This document shows positions 5,115 through 11,494 of a stretch of 11,494 bases of DNA, piece after piece. Made by a program: the position numbers and the translations under genes. The DNA is taken from NCBI GenBank assembly GCA_937957805.1, contig CALFXW010000104.1, positions 1-11,494 on the forward strand, written 5' to 3'. The number at the start of each line of letters is the position of its first letter. Positions within the stretch are counted from its first letter, which is position 1. Source of the DNA: an uncultured Sphingopyxis sp. GTDB lineage: Bacteria; Pseudomonadota; Alphaproteobacteria; Sphingomonadales; Sphingomonadaceae. The notes below the pieces were generated by a model. The model worked only from the letters and a program-made list of their open reading frames with translations. It did not search any database and had not been told where the DNA came from.

Positions 5115-6425
5115 ATGCGCCATATCGCCATCATCGGGTCGGGGCCTGCGGGCTATTATACGGCGGAAAGCCTGCAAAAATCCTTGGGTGATGCGGTGCG
5201 GATCGACATTATCGACCGGCTGCCCGCACCCTTTGGCCTGATCCGCAGCGGGGTTGCGCCCGACCACCAATCCATCAAGGCCGTTTCGCGCCGGTATGAG
5301 GCGGTGAACCTGACCGAAAATGTCCGTTTTGTCGGCAATATGTCGGTCGGCATAGATGTGTCCATCGACGAGTTGATGGCGATATATGATGCGGTGGTGC
5401 TGGCCACCGGCGCGCCCAACGACCGGGCGATGGAAATTGCAGGCGCCGACCTGCCCGGCGTTATCGGCAGCGCGGCCTTTGTCGGCTGGTATAATGGCCA
5501 CCCTGATTATGCCGCGCTCAACCCCCCGCTCGATTGCGGCGGCGCGGTGGTGGTGGGCAATGGCAATGTCGCGCTCGACGTGGCGCGCATCCTTGCCAAA
5601 ACACGCGCCGAATTTGCTGGCAGCGACATTGTCGCCCATGCAATCGACGCGCTCGACCATAGCCATATCCGTTCGATTACGCTGCTGGGGCGGCGCGGGC
5701 CGCACCAGATTGCGATGACGCCCAAGGAATTGGGCGAATTGGGCCAATTGGAACGCGCCGCACCGCGCGTTGACCCGGCGGATTTCCCCGACATTGCCGC
5801 CGACGCGCTGCTCGAACCGGGGATGCGCAAATCGGTCACCCATTTGCGCGAATTTGCTGCCAATCCGGTGGCAAAGCCGGTCACCATCGAATTTGATTTT
5901 TTCAGCCGCCCGGTGGCGGTGGAGGGGGACGGACGCGCCGAACGGGTGATTGTCGAACGCACAAGGCTCGATGAAGAATTGCGATCGGTCGGCACCGGCG
6001 AACATTATGCCGTGCCAGCGGGCCTTGTCGTCACCTGCATCGGGTATCAGACCCCGCCAATCCCCGGTGTCCCCTATGAACATGGGCGCGGGCGTTTTGC
6101 CAATGCCGACGGCATGATATTGCCCGGCCTATATTGCGTCGGCTGGGCGCGGCGCGGGCCAACCGGCACCATCGGCACCAATAAACCCGACGGCGCGATG
6201 ATCGCCGAACGCATCATTGCCGATACGGGGGGGGATGGCTTTGCCCCCAGCGGCAAGCGTGGCCGCCAAGCGCTCGACGACATCATCGCCGCGCGCGACA
6301 TCAACATCGTCACCTTTCGTGACTGGCAAAAGATCGACGCCGCCGAAATCGCCGCTGCACGCATGGGCGCGCCACGGGAAAAATTTGTCGGAATCGGCGC
6401 GATGCTTGACGCAAAGTTGCGTTAA
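5115..6425 (+). CDS. FAD-dependent ferredoxin/flavodoxin-NADP+ reductase, adrenodoxin reductase type (FprA-like)
   Basis: A 436-residue flavoprotein of the adrenodoxin reductase/FprA family, which moves electrons between NADPH and a ferredoxin, often to feed cytochrome P450s or iron-sulfur assembly. Visible motifs: FAD-binding GSGPAGYYTAE (8-18), FGLIRSGVAPDH (40-51), NADP-binding GNGNVALDVAR (148-158), LGRRGPHQIAMTPKEL (191-206, whose arginines are expected to contact the NADPH 2'-phosphate), and GWARRGPTGTIGTN (343-356). Length suits the family. ATG at 5115 is chosen because AAGGGGG lies 6 nt upstream and the glycine motif then begins at residue 8; the frame is open further upstream to 5019, but that stretch overlaps the promoter. 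A G8 run at 6227-6234 lies inside the coding sequence. No ferredoxin or P450 gene is adjacent, so the partner is unknown. Confidence 0.9.
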   Translation: MRHIAIIGSGPAGYYTAESLQKSLGDAVRIDIIDRLPAPFGLIRSGVAPDHQSIKAVSRRYEAVNLTENVRFVGNMSVGIDVSIDELMAIYDAVVLATGAPNDRAMEIAGADLPGVIGSAAFVGWYNGHPDYAALNPPLDCGGAVVVGNGNVALDVARILAKTRAEFAGSDIVAHAIDALDHSHIRSITLLGRRGPHQIAMTPKELGELGQLERAAPRVDPADFPDIAADALLEPGMRKSVTHLREFAANPVAKPVTIEFDFFSRPVAVEGDGRAERVIVERTRLDEELRSVGTGEHYAVPAGLVVTCIGYQTPPIPGVPYEHGRGRFANADGMILPGLYCVGWARRGPTGTIGTNKPDGAMIAERIIADTGGDGFAPSGKRGRQALDDIIAARDINIVTFRDWQKIDAAEIAAARMGAPREKFVGIGAMLDAKLR

Positions 6426-6434
6426 GCATATGGT
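6406..6434 (+). promoter_or_regulatory. Promoter of the PilZ gene overlapping an inverted repeat and the reductase stop codon
   Basis: TTGACG (6406-6411), a 17-nt spacer and TATGGT (6429-6434) form a good sigma-70-type promoter at the very end of the reductase gene. The -35 is part of an imperfect palindrome, TTGACGCAA-AG-TTGCGTTAA (6406-6414/6417-6425, one mismatched position), which also contains the TAA stop. The palindrome could be an operator or an RNA hairpin at the 3' end of the upstream message. The leader to the GTG at 6497 would be about 55 nt. Confidence 0.5.
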
Positions 6435-6496
6435 TTCTTGGAATCTTAAGTCGATGCACGCCACATCAGTGTCGGAAAGATTTAAGGGGTCGCGCT

Positions 6497-6844
6497 GTGG
6501 ATTATCAGCGGATACACAGTCCCATGGATGATAATGACCGTTCGAACCATGAACGACGCGGGGGTGAACGCGCGCATGTCGCGATAGAGGCGGATTTACG
6601 CAAACCGGGACGCACGCCGTTCAAGGTGTTGATCCGCGACCTTTCGGAAACCGGCGGACGGGCCGAAACGCTGGCAAAAGTCTATCCCGGCGACAATGTC
6701 ATGCTGACACTGCCCGGCCTTGCCCCCATTTCGGCAACGATCCGCTGGACGACCAGCCGTGAGTTCGGCCTGCAATGGGCAAGTCCGCTCCACCCGTCGG
6801 TGTTTGACCATATCAAATCGCGCTTCCCCGATCTGTTCAACTAG
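6497..6844 (+). CDS. Stand-alone PilZ domain protein (likely c-di-GMP receptor)
   Basis: A 115-residue protein that is essentially a single PilZ domain. Both c-di-GMP-binding elements are present: the RxxxR motif at Arg21-Gly-Gly-Glu-Arg25 and the (D/N)xSxxG motif at Asp48-Leu-Ser50-Glu-Thr-Gly53. Beta-strand segments such as ISATIRW and EFGLQWA follow, as in the PilZ barrel. Such single-domain proteins bind cyclic di-GMP and act by contacting partner proteins; alphaproteobacteria carry many. I choose the GTG at 6497 because AAGGGG lies about 7 nt upstream; the in-frame ATG at 6524 has no good Shine-Dalgarno and would still keep both motifs. It has its own promoter and is not tightly linked to neighbours, so its target cannot be inferred. 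No signal peptide or membrane segment. Confidence 0.88.
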   Translation: MDYQRIHSPMDDNDRSNHERRGGERAHVAIEADLRKPGRTPFKVLIRDLSETGGRAETLAKVYPGDNVMLTLPGLAPISATIRWTTSREFGLQWASPLHPSVFDHIKSRFPDLFN

Positions 6845-6877
6845 GCACCCTTGTTTCAAATCGCTGGCAGCGCCCCC

Positions 6878-6899
6878 GCTTTGGCGATAGAGCCAAAGC
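6878..6899 (+). promoter_or_regulatory. Perfect 8-bp hairpin ending one base before the crcB start codon
   Basis: GCTTTGGC-GATAGA-GCCAAAGC is a perfect inverted repeat with a 6-nt loop whose last base is 6899; the crcB ATG is at 6901. There is no conventional Shine-Dalgarno upstream; the only weak one (GAG, 6890-6892) lies in the loop and top of the stem. Folding would therefore control access to the start. It does not contain the full fluoride-riboswitch pattern. The remainder of the 6845-6900 gap holds only a small CGCT/AGCG hairpin and no promoter I would call. Confidence 0.55.
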
Positions 6900-6900
6900 C

Positions 6901-7272
6901 ATGCAGATGTTATTGCCCGTAATGGTTGGCGGCGCGCTGGGCGCGGGGTTGCGCCACCTGCTTAATCTCGCCGCGCCGCACGGCCTGCTCCCATGGTCAA
7001 CTTTGCTTGCCAATATATTGGGCGGGGTGGCGATGGGATTTTTGTTCGGCTGGCTGCACAGGAGCGGCGCGGGTGAGTTCTGGCGCTATTTTCTGGGCGT
7101 CGGGCTGCTCGGCGGCTTCACCACTTTTTCCGCTTTTTCGATGGAAACATTATCCATGCTGGGTTCGGGCCGTTTTGGCATCGCCGCGACCTATATCCTG
7201 CTATCACTCGCCGGTGCGATTGGTGGTGCGGCAATCGGCATCTGGCTGGCACGCGTGGGGGCGGTAACGTGA
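6901..7272 (+). CDS. crcB: CrcB/Fluc fluoride ion channel
   Basis: A 123-residue membrane protein of the CrcB (Fluc) family, a dual-topology dimeric channel that lets fluoride leave the cytoplasm. Four hydrophobic helices are visible. Family signatures are present: GGALGAGLRH at the N-terminus (Arg18), the conserved Asn38 in LLANILGG, and the GGFTTFSAFSMET signature (71-83) containing the phenylalanine and threonine/serine residues that line the pore. Length is normal. Start ATG 6901 is chosen from family length; a second ATG two codons on (6907) is possible. A perfect hairpin immediately precedes the start. Its TGA overlaps the GTG start of the pseudouridine synthase gene (GTGA), making crcB the first gene of a tightly overlapping five-gene run. 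Confidence 0.93.
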   Translation: MQMLLPVMVGGALGAGLRHLLNLAAPHGLLPWSTLLANILGGVAMGFLFGWLHRSGAGEFWRYFLGVGLLGGFTTFSAFSMETLSMLGSGRFGIAATYILLSLAGAIGGAAIGIWLARVGAVT

Positions 7273-8444
7273 CGGGCGCTGGGAACAAGGGTGGGGACAA
7301 GGGCGGATTGAGCCAATATGTCGCGCGGGATGATGATGGCATCCGGCTCGACCGCTGGTTCAAACGGCATAAACCGGGCATCCCCCATGCGCTCCTCGCC
7401 CGCTGGCTGCGCACCGGCTTGGTGCGGCTGGACGGTGCGCGTGCGGGTGCCGACACACGGATTGCCAAGGGACAGAGCCTCAGCTTTCCCGCGGACATTG
7501 ACACCACGGCTGAAACCCGCCCGCGCCGCGCGCCGCGCCCGTTGAGCGCGGAGGAAAATGCGCTGGCCGAATCAATGGTCATCCACAGCGATGAACATGC
7601 CATCATCCTCAACAAAGTGCCGGGGCTGGCGACACAGGGTGGCAGCGGCACCACCGCGCATGTGGACCGGCTGCTCGACGCCTTTTTTGACGAGGTAAAG
7701 GGGCGGCCAAAGCTCGTCCATCGGCTCGACAAGGACACGTCGGGGGTTTTGTTGGTTGCGCGTTCGCCCGGCGCGGCAGCCAAATTTTCGCGCAGCTTTT
7801 CAGGGCGCACCGCGCGCAAAATATATTGGGCCATCGTCATCGGCGTGCCCGATATTGATGAGGGTGAGATTGACCTCGCCATTTCCAAACAGCCGGGCAG
7901 CGGCGGGGAAAAAATGCATGTCGATGCCGAAAATGGCCAATCGGCGCGCACCCGTTACCGGGTGATTGAACGCGCGGGCAACAGCGCGGCCTTTGTCGAG
8001 CTGATGCCCTTGACCGGGCGCACCCACCAATTGCGCGTCCATATGGCAGCGATCGGCCACCCGATTGTCGGCGACGGCAAATATGGCGGCAAGACCGCGT
8101 TCCTGACCGGCAGCATTTCGCGCAAGCTCCACCTCCACGCGCGGCGGCTGCGTATCGACCATGCGGAGGGCGGCAAGCTGGACGTGACCGCGCCGCTCCC
8201 CCCGCATTTTGCCGATTCGATCGAATCTTTGGGCTTTGACACAATGCTGGCGGATGCGCCGCGCGCTGAACCACTCGCCGCCCCACTGGGAACCAAGGCG
8301 CGCGCCCATGCCAAGGCGGTGCGCAAGGCACGGCGCGGCGAACGAACGCGGCGCGGTGGGGATGCGCCTTCGCCCAAGGGTCGCCCCGCCAAACCGCGCG
8401 GCAAACCGACCCGTGGGCAACCCCCGCGCGGAAGGGGCCGTTGA
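7269..8444 (+). CDS. RluA-family 23S rRNA pseudouridine synthase, RluC-like
   Basis: A 391-residue RluA-family enzyme converting uridine to pseudouridine in large-subunit rRNA. An S4-like RNA-binding domain occupies about residues 15-75, and the catalytic domain begins near 100. The catalytic motif HRLDKDTSGVLLVA places the active-site aspartate at Asp154, and the later TGRTHQLRVHMAAIGHPIVG motif is intact. From about residue 325 there is a long Arg/Lys/Gly/Pro-rich tail, a disordered basic extension that probably adds RNA contact. The S4 domain and overall pattern favour the RluC group (E. coli sites 955/2504/2580), but exact targets are not provable from sequence. The GTG start overlaps the crcB stop, the only plausible start that keeps the S4 domain. 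The TGA overlaps the ATG of the next gene by one base. Confidence 0.9.
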   Translation: MTGAGNKGGDKGGLSQYVARDDDGIRLDRWFKRHKPGIPHALLARWLRTGLVRLDGARAGADTRIAKGQSLSFPADIDTTAETRPRRAPRPLSAEENALAESMVIHSDEHAIILNKVPGLATQGGSGTTAHVDRLLDAFFDEVKGRPKLVHRLDKDTSGVLLVARSPGAAAKFSRSFSGRTARKIYWAIVIGVPDIDEGEIDLAISKQPGSGGEKMHVDAENGQSARTRYRVIERAGNSAAFVELMPLTGRTHQLRVHMAAIGHPIVGDGKYGGKTAFLTGSISRKLHLHARRLRIDHAEGGKLDVTAPLPPHFADSIESLGFDTMLADAPRAEPLAAPLGTKARAHAKAVRKARRGERTRRGGDAPSPKGRPAKPRGKPTRGQPPRGRGR

Positions 8445-9124
8445 TGCTGCGGCTCGCGCTGTTTGACTGCGATGGCACGTTGGTGGACAGCGAATATGCG
8501 ATTGCAGCGGCGATGCGTGATGCATTTGGCGCGCTGGGCATATTGCCCCCCGCCGCCAGCGCGATACGCGCGAACATCGGCCTGTCGGTGCAGGCGGCGG
8601 TGCGCGCGCTGACCCCAAATCTGGGTGAAGATGTGCGCGCGCGGCTGGCCGAAGCCTATCGCGATGCCTATTTCCAGCACCGCACTGCGGCGGCCAGCGC
8701 GCCCGAACCCTTGTTCGACGGTATTTTGGATGTGCTCGACCAGTTGCGCGGCGCGGGCTGGCAACTGGGTATCGCAACGGGCAAATCGATGCGCGGGCTG
8801 ACCCGCCTGCTCGATGCACATGGCATCGGCGATTATTTTGCGACGCTGCAAACCGCCGACATGCACCCCAGCAAGCCCGACCCGGCGATGGCGCTCGCCG
8901 CGCTCGACCAATGTCTTGTCGAACCGGGGCATGGGGTGATGATCGGCGATACAAGTTTTGACATGGGTTGCGCGCGCGGTGCGGGAATGGCGGCGATTGG
9001 CGTCGGCTGGGGTTATCACAACGCCGATGCGCTGCGCGCGGCGGGTGCGATGGCGATTGCCGAGGATCCTGCCGACCTGCCCGGCCTTATCAATGATATT
9101 TTGTGCCAGAGGATGCAGTCATGA
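8444..9124 (+). CDS. HAD-superfamily hydrolase (phosphoglycolate-phosphatase-like)
   Basis: A 226-residue haloacid dehalogenase-type phosphatase. All four HAD motifs are present: DCDGT with nucleophile Asp8 and acid/base Asp10, motif II Thr112 in GIATGKS, motif III Lys144 in HPSKPDP, and motif IV GDTSFDM with Asp169 and Asp173. A helical C1 cap lies between motifs I and II, as in Gph/beta-phosphoglucomutase relatives. Likely substrates are small phosphomonoesters; I would not assign phosphoglycolate firmly. Start: ATG 8444, overlapping the preceding TGA by one base, with GGAAGGGG about 7 nt upstream. An in-frame TTG at 8441 is less likely. Its own TGA overlaps the ATG of the next gene (ATGA). 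Gene order next to an RluC-type synthase and ATP12 supports a housekeeping role. Confidence 0.9.
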   Translation: MLRLALFDCDGTLVDSEYAIAAAMRDAFGALGILPPAASAIRANIGLSVQAAVRALTPNLGEDVRARLAEAYRDAYFQHRTAAASAPEPLFDGILDVLDQLRGAGWQLGIATGKSMRGLTRLLDAHGIGDYFATLQTADMHPSKPDPAMALAALDQCLVEPGHGVMIGDTSFDMGCARGAGMAAIGVGWGYHNADALRAAGAMAIAEDPADLPGLINDILCQRMQS

Positions 9125-9357
9125 CCCCCGATGAACAGGCACTCGCCAAAAAACGCTTTTTCGTCATCACCGCGATTCGGATCAGCGCGGCCTTTTTTAT
9201 CGCCTTTGGCATCATCATCGCCTTTGGCAATAATCAATGGATGGGCGAAGGGGTGCGCGTTCCCGTGGGTCTGGGGCTGACGCTGATCGGCCTTGTCGAT
9301 TATATCGTCATCATTCCCATGCTGGCCCGGCGCTGGCGCAGCAGGCAGGATGGATGA
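9121..9357 (+). CDS. Small two-helix membrane protein, unknown function
   Basis: A 78-residue protein with a short charged N-terminus, a hydrophobic helix at about 13-35 (a run rich in Ile/Phe/Ala), a short loop containing NNQWMGEG, a second helix at about 47-68, and a basic C-terminal tail (ARRWRSRQ). By the positive-inside rule both ends probably face the cytoplasm. I do not recognise a characterised family. It is very likely real: the ATG overlaps the HAD stop by ATGA, its TGA overlaps the ATP12 start by ATGA, and GAGG lies about 8 nt upstream. Being locked between the phosphatase and the ATP12 gene hints at a membrane role connected with ATP synthase assembly, but that is inference from position only. 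Confidence 0.8.
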   Translation: MTPDEQALAKKRFFVITAIRISAAFFIAFGIIIAFGNNQWMGEGVRVPVGLGLTLIGLVDYIVIIPMLARRWRSRQDG

Positions 9358-10043
9358 AGCGTTTCTGGCAGCATGTTGCGGTTGCGGATGACGCGGCGGG
9401 CTTTGCGATCACGCTCGACGGGCGGGCGGTGCGCACACCCAAGCGCGCGCCGCTGATAATCCCCAAGCCTGCGCTGGCGGCGGCGGTTGCGGCTGAATGG
9501 ACGGCGGTTACCGGCGACATTGACCCGCGCGCCATGCCGCTGACCGGGCTTGCCAATGCCGCGATCGACATTATCGCGCCCGATGTTGCGGCATTTGCGG
9601 CGACCATCGCACCCTATGCCACCGCCGACCTGCTGTGCTATCGCGCCGATGATGCCGACCTCACGCGTGAACAGGCGCGGCTGTGGAACCCGATACTCGA
9701 TTGGGCGGAGCGGCAATTTTCCATCCACTTCACCCTCACCACCGGGATCATGCCCGCCGACCAGCCGCGCGAAACCGTTGCGCGGCTGGCCGACGCGCTG
9801 GGGAGCACGGATGCGTGGCGCTTGGCCGCGCTGTCCCCGCTCACCAGCCTCTCCGGCTCATTGGTTTCAGCGCTCGCGCTCCTATATGGTGCGTTTGACG
9901 CTGAAAGCCTGTGGCAGGCGGCGATACTCGACGCGCTCTGGCAGGAGGAACGCTGGGGCAGCGATGCAGAGGCGCTCGCCGCGCGCGCCCATGCCAAGCG
10001 CGAATGGGATGCGGCGGCGCTGTTCCTTAGCCTTATTAGCTGA
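9354..10043 (+). CDS. ATP12 family F1-ATPase assembly chaperone
   Basis: A 229-residue protein matching the ATP12 family, found in mitochondria and alphaproteobacteria, where it binds the F1 alpha subunit and prevents its aggregation before the alpha3beta3 hexamer forms. Recognisable features are the N-terminal strand pair with ITLDGRAVRTPKRAPLIIP, the AEW segment, ATADLLCYRADD at about 90-100, the WNPILDW block (111-117), and the C-terminal ILDALWQEERWGSDAEA. The acidic residues near WQEERWG (196-202) correspond to the family's conserved acidic site. The ATG at 9354 overlaps the upstream stop by ATGA, with AGGA about 5 nt before it. The last gene of the overlapping run, it runs 8 nt past the stop codon of the convergent crotonase gene. 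Confidence 0.9.
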   Translation: MKRFWQHVAVADDAAGFAITLDGRAVRTPKRAPLIIPKPALAAAVAAEWTAVTGDIDPRAMPLTGLANAAIDIIAPDVAAFAATIAPYATADLLCYRADDADLTREQARLWNPILDWAERQFSIHFTLTTGIMPADQPRETVARLADALGSTDAWRLAALSPLTSLSGSLVSALALLYGAFDAESLWQAAILDALWQEERWGSDAEALAARAHAKREWDAAALFLSLIS

Positions 10044-10836
10044 AATCCGGTTTGCGCTTGGCCATTTCGGCGAGCACCGCCTCTTTCTGATTGGCCGAAC
10101 CGATGATTGCCGCTTGCGCATCGCTTTCGGCCTGTAAAATTTCGGCATCGCTGGCGTGCATGGTCTGGTTAACCAGCGATTTGGCCGCGCGAATGGCATC
10201 GGGATTTTTGTTCGCAATCACCCGCGCGAGCGCCATCGCATCATCATAGGGGGTTTCGCTGACATGGGTGACAAGGCCGATTGCCGCTGCCTCCGCCCCC
10301 GTAACCTCTTTGTTTGTATAGATTAATTCGCGCAGCACATCATCACGCACATGGCCGCGCCACAGCGCCATTCCCGCGACATCGGGCACCAAACCCCAGC
10401 GCATTTCCATGATCGCGATGCGCGTTGCCGGGTGGGCAAAGCGAATATCGGCCGCCGCCATAATCTGGCTGCCCGCGCCAAAGGCAACGCCATGGACGGC
10501 GGCGATCACCGGCACCGCCAATTCGCGCCAGCCCCATGCGGCATATTGCGGGTCGTTGGCGATACCGCGCGCGCGCGCGCTGAGGCTCGACCCCGCGCTC
10601 GACATGCCGGGCGTGCGTTCGCGCGATAGGCTGGCCAAATCCAGCCCCGCACAAAAGCCGCGCCCTTCGCCCGACAGGACGACAACACGCAGACCCGCCG
10701 CCCGCTTTAACTGGTCGATCGCCGCTGCCAGCGCCGCCCACATTTCGGCATCGATGGCGTTCATCTTGTCACTGCGGATCAGGCGGACATCGGCGATGCC
10801 GTCTTCCAGCATGTTGATGGAAATGCGGTTTTCCAT
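10036..10836 (-). CDS. Crotonase/enoyl-CoA hydratase family protein with one catalytic Glu
   Basis: A 266-residue crotonase. The oxyanion-hole segments are GEGRGFCAGLDLASL (57-71) and HGVAFGAGSQIMAAADIRF (115-133). Of the two hydratase glutamates, the first position is Gln124 and the second is retained as Glu144 in AIMEMRWGLVPD. One-glutamate crotonases are often isomerases or have other activities, so plain hydration is not assured. The ATG at 10836 lies 4 nt after the stop of the acyl-CoA synthetase gene, with AAGGA about 8 nt upstream; the frame continues further upstream but inside that gene. It is probably cotranscribed with the synthetase. Its 3' end overlaps the ATP12 gene by 8 nt in convergent arrangement. 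A (CG)n run at 10566-10578 lies inside the gene. Confidence 0.88.
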   Translation of the reverse strand: MENRISINMLEDGIADVRLIRSDKMNAIDAEMWAALAAAIDQLKRAAGLRVVVLSGEGRGFCAGLDLASLSRERTPGMSSAGSSLSARARGIANDPQYAAWGWRELAVPVIAAVHGVAFGAGSQIMAAADIRFAHPATRIAIMEMRWGLVPDVAGMALWRGHVRDDVLRELIYTNKEVTGAEAAAIGLVTHVSETPYDDAMALARVIANKNPDAIRAAKSLVNQTMHASDAEILQAESDAQAAIIGSANQKEAVLAEMAKRKPDFS

Positions 10837-10840
10837 GGCC

Positions 10841-11494
10841 CTATTCCTTGTCCTTGGCCCAATAGGCATCGCGCAGCAGCCGTTTATATAATTTGCCGGT
10901 ATCATGGCGCGGCAGTTCGGCGAGAAAATCGATCCGGCGCGGCACCTTTACCCCCGACAATTTGGTGCGGGCAAAAGCGTCCAATTCCGCGCGCAGCGCA
11001 TCACCCGCATCGGTCATGTCATGTGGCTGGATGACGGCGATCACCTCTTCGCCCATTTCGCCATGCGGGCCGCCAACCACCGCGACATCGGCGACTTTGG
11101 GGTGGGTGATGAGGTGGTTTTCAATCTCCTGCGGGTAAATATTCACGCCCCCCGATATGATCATGAAACTCTTGCGGTCGGTCAGATAGAGGAAGCCGTC
11201 GTCATCCAGCCAGCCAATATCGCCCAGCGTCGTCCAGCCCCGGCTGTTGCGGCTGGATGCCGTTTTTTCGGGGTCGTCATGATATTCAAAGACGGTTTCG
11301 CTTTCGAAATAAACCGCACCCTCGGCCCGCGCGGGCAGCTCGCTTTCGCCATCTTCGTCCATGATATGGACGATACCGGTGAGCGCGCGCCCGACGCTCC
11401 CTTTATGCGCCAGCCAGTCGGCACTGGTCGCAAAGGTCATGCCATTCCCCTCCGACCCCGCATAATATTCATAGAGCACCGGCCCCCACCAATC
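10841..11494 (-). CDS. Acyl-CoA synthetase (AMP-forming), C-terminal part; 5' end outside window
   Basis: The last 217 residues of an ANL-superfamily adenylate-forming ligase that activates a carboxylic acid to its CoA thioester through an acyl-AMP. Visible core motifs: WWGPVLYEYYAGSEGNG (substrate/ATP region), GWTTLGDIGWLDDDG with the ribose-binding Asp, LTDRKSFMIISGGVNIYPQEIE (hinge and A8 region), and PRHDTGKLYKRLLRD with the C-terminal catalytic lysine. The frame is open to the right edge, so the remaining ~300 residues and the start are outside. WWGP/YEYY is typical of FadD-like ligases of proteobacterial catabolic clusters, but the acid is not identifiable. The stop is 4 nt before the crotonase start, so the two form an operon. 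Confidence 0.92.
   Translation of the reverse strand, partial: DWWGPVLYEYYAGSEGNGMTFATSADWLAHKGSVGRALTGIVHIMDEDGESELPARAEGAVYFESETVFEYHDDPEKTASSRNSRGWTTLGDIGWLDDDGFLYLTDRKSFMIISGGVNIYPQEIENHLITHPKVADVAVVGGPHGEMGEEVIAVIQPHDMTDAGDALRAELDAFARTKLSGVKVPRRIDFLAELPRHDTGKLYKRLLRDAYWAKDKE

Noticed and set aside
6845..6900. Fluoride riboswitch (crcB motif) upstream of crcB
   Set aside because: GGCGATAG and AGCC look superficially similar, but the stems and the conserved 3' elements of the crcB motif are absent and there is no room before the ATG. The perfect simple hairpin explains the bases better.
7800..9019. Several long minus-strand open frames opposite the pseudouridine synthase and HAD genes
   Set aside because: They lie antisense to genes with complete catalytic motifs and show only Arg/Pro/Ala-rich sequence.
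9237..9354. Longer ATP12 protein starting at 9237
   Set aside because: The extra 39 codons overlap the small membrane protein gene in another frame and add nothing like the family. ATG 9354 with an ATGA overlap gives the normal length.
1..11494. CRISPR array, prophage, insertion sequence or defence island
   Set aside because: No regularly spaced repeats, no transposase or integrase and no phage structural genes were found on either strand. The only defence-related module is higBA.

Overview
The window looks like a piece of chromosome from an alphaproteobacterium, most likely a sphingomonad (Sphingopyxis/Sphingomonas-like). This rests on high GC content, the style of the proteins (DUF445, an ATP12 family chaperone, an FprA-type reductase, an RND pump of the HAE1 type) and promoters with TAGAGC/TAGAGA -10 boxes. 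The assignment is inference; no marker gene fixes the genus. Most of the window is ordinary housekeeping and catabolic sequence.

Layout. (1) 1-745: a broken left edge. A piece of dTDP-glucose 4,6-dehydratase on the minus strand lies head to head with the last ~140 residues of an RND efflux permease on the plus strand, and both lack their N-terminal parts. (2) 749-2056: an intact DUF445 membrane protein. (3) 2067-4016, minus: an acyl-CoA dehydrogenase followed directly by an atypical crotonase, a small acyl-CoA catabolic operon. (4) 4097-4783: a higBA toxin-antitoxin cassette, lower in GC than its neighbours and flanked by short repeats. (5) 4890-4960: tRNA-Gln(CUG) on the minus strand with a good promoter, divergent from (6) an adrenodoxin-reductase-like ferredoxin/flavodoxin-NADP reductase at 5115-6425 with a structured leader. 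(7) 6497-6844: a stand-alone PilZ protein with its own promoter. (8) 6901-10043: five plus-strand genes, each junction overlapping by 1-4 nt: crcB (fluoride channel), an RluC-type pseudouridine synthase, a HAD phosphatase, a 78-residue two-helix membrane protein, and the F1-ATPase assembly chaperone ATP12. (9) 10036-11494, minus: a second crotonase and the C-terminal part of an acyl-CoA synthetase that runs off the right edge.

Functionally, the two minus-strand blocks (acyl-CoA ligase + crotonase; acyl-CoA dehydrogenase + crotonase) together supply activation, dehydrogenation and hydration/isomerisation type steps of acyl-CoA breakdown, although neither crotonase has the classical two-glutamate active site. 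The crcB-to-atp12 chain is probably one translationally coupled operon.

I do not see a CRISPR array, prophage, insertion sequence, biosynthetic cluster or clearly new multi-gene system. The most unusual things are the head-to-head gene breakage at the left edge, the palindrome that holds both stop codons of a convergent pair, the perfect hairpin ending one base before the crcB start, and the repeat-flanked higBA cassette.
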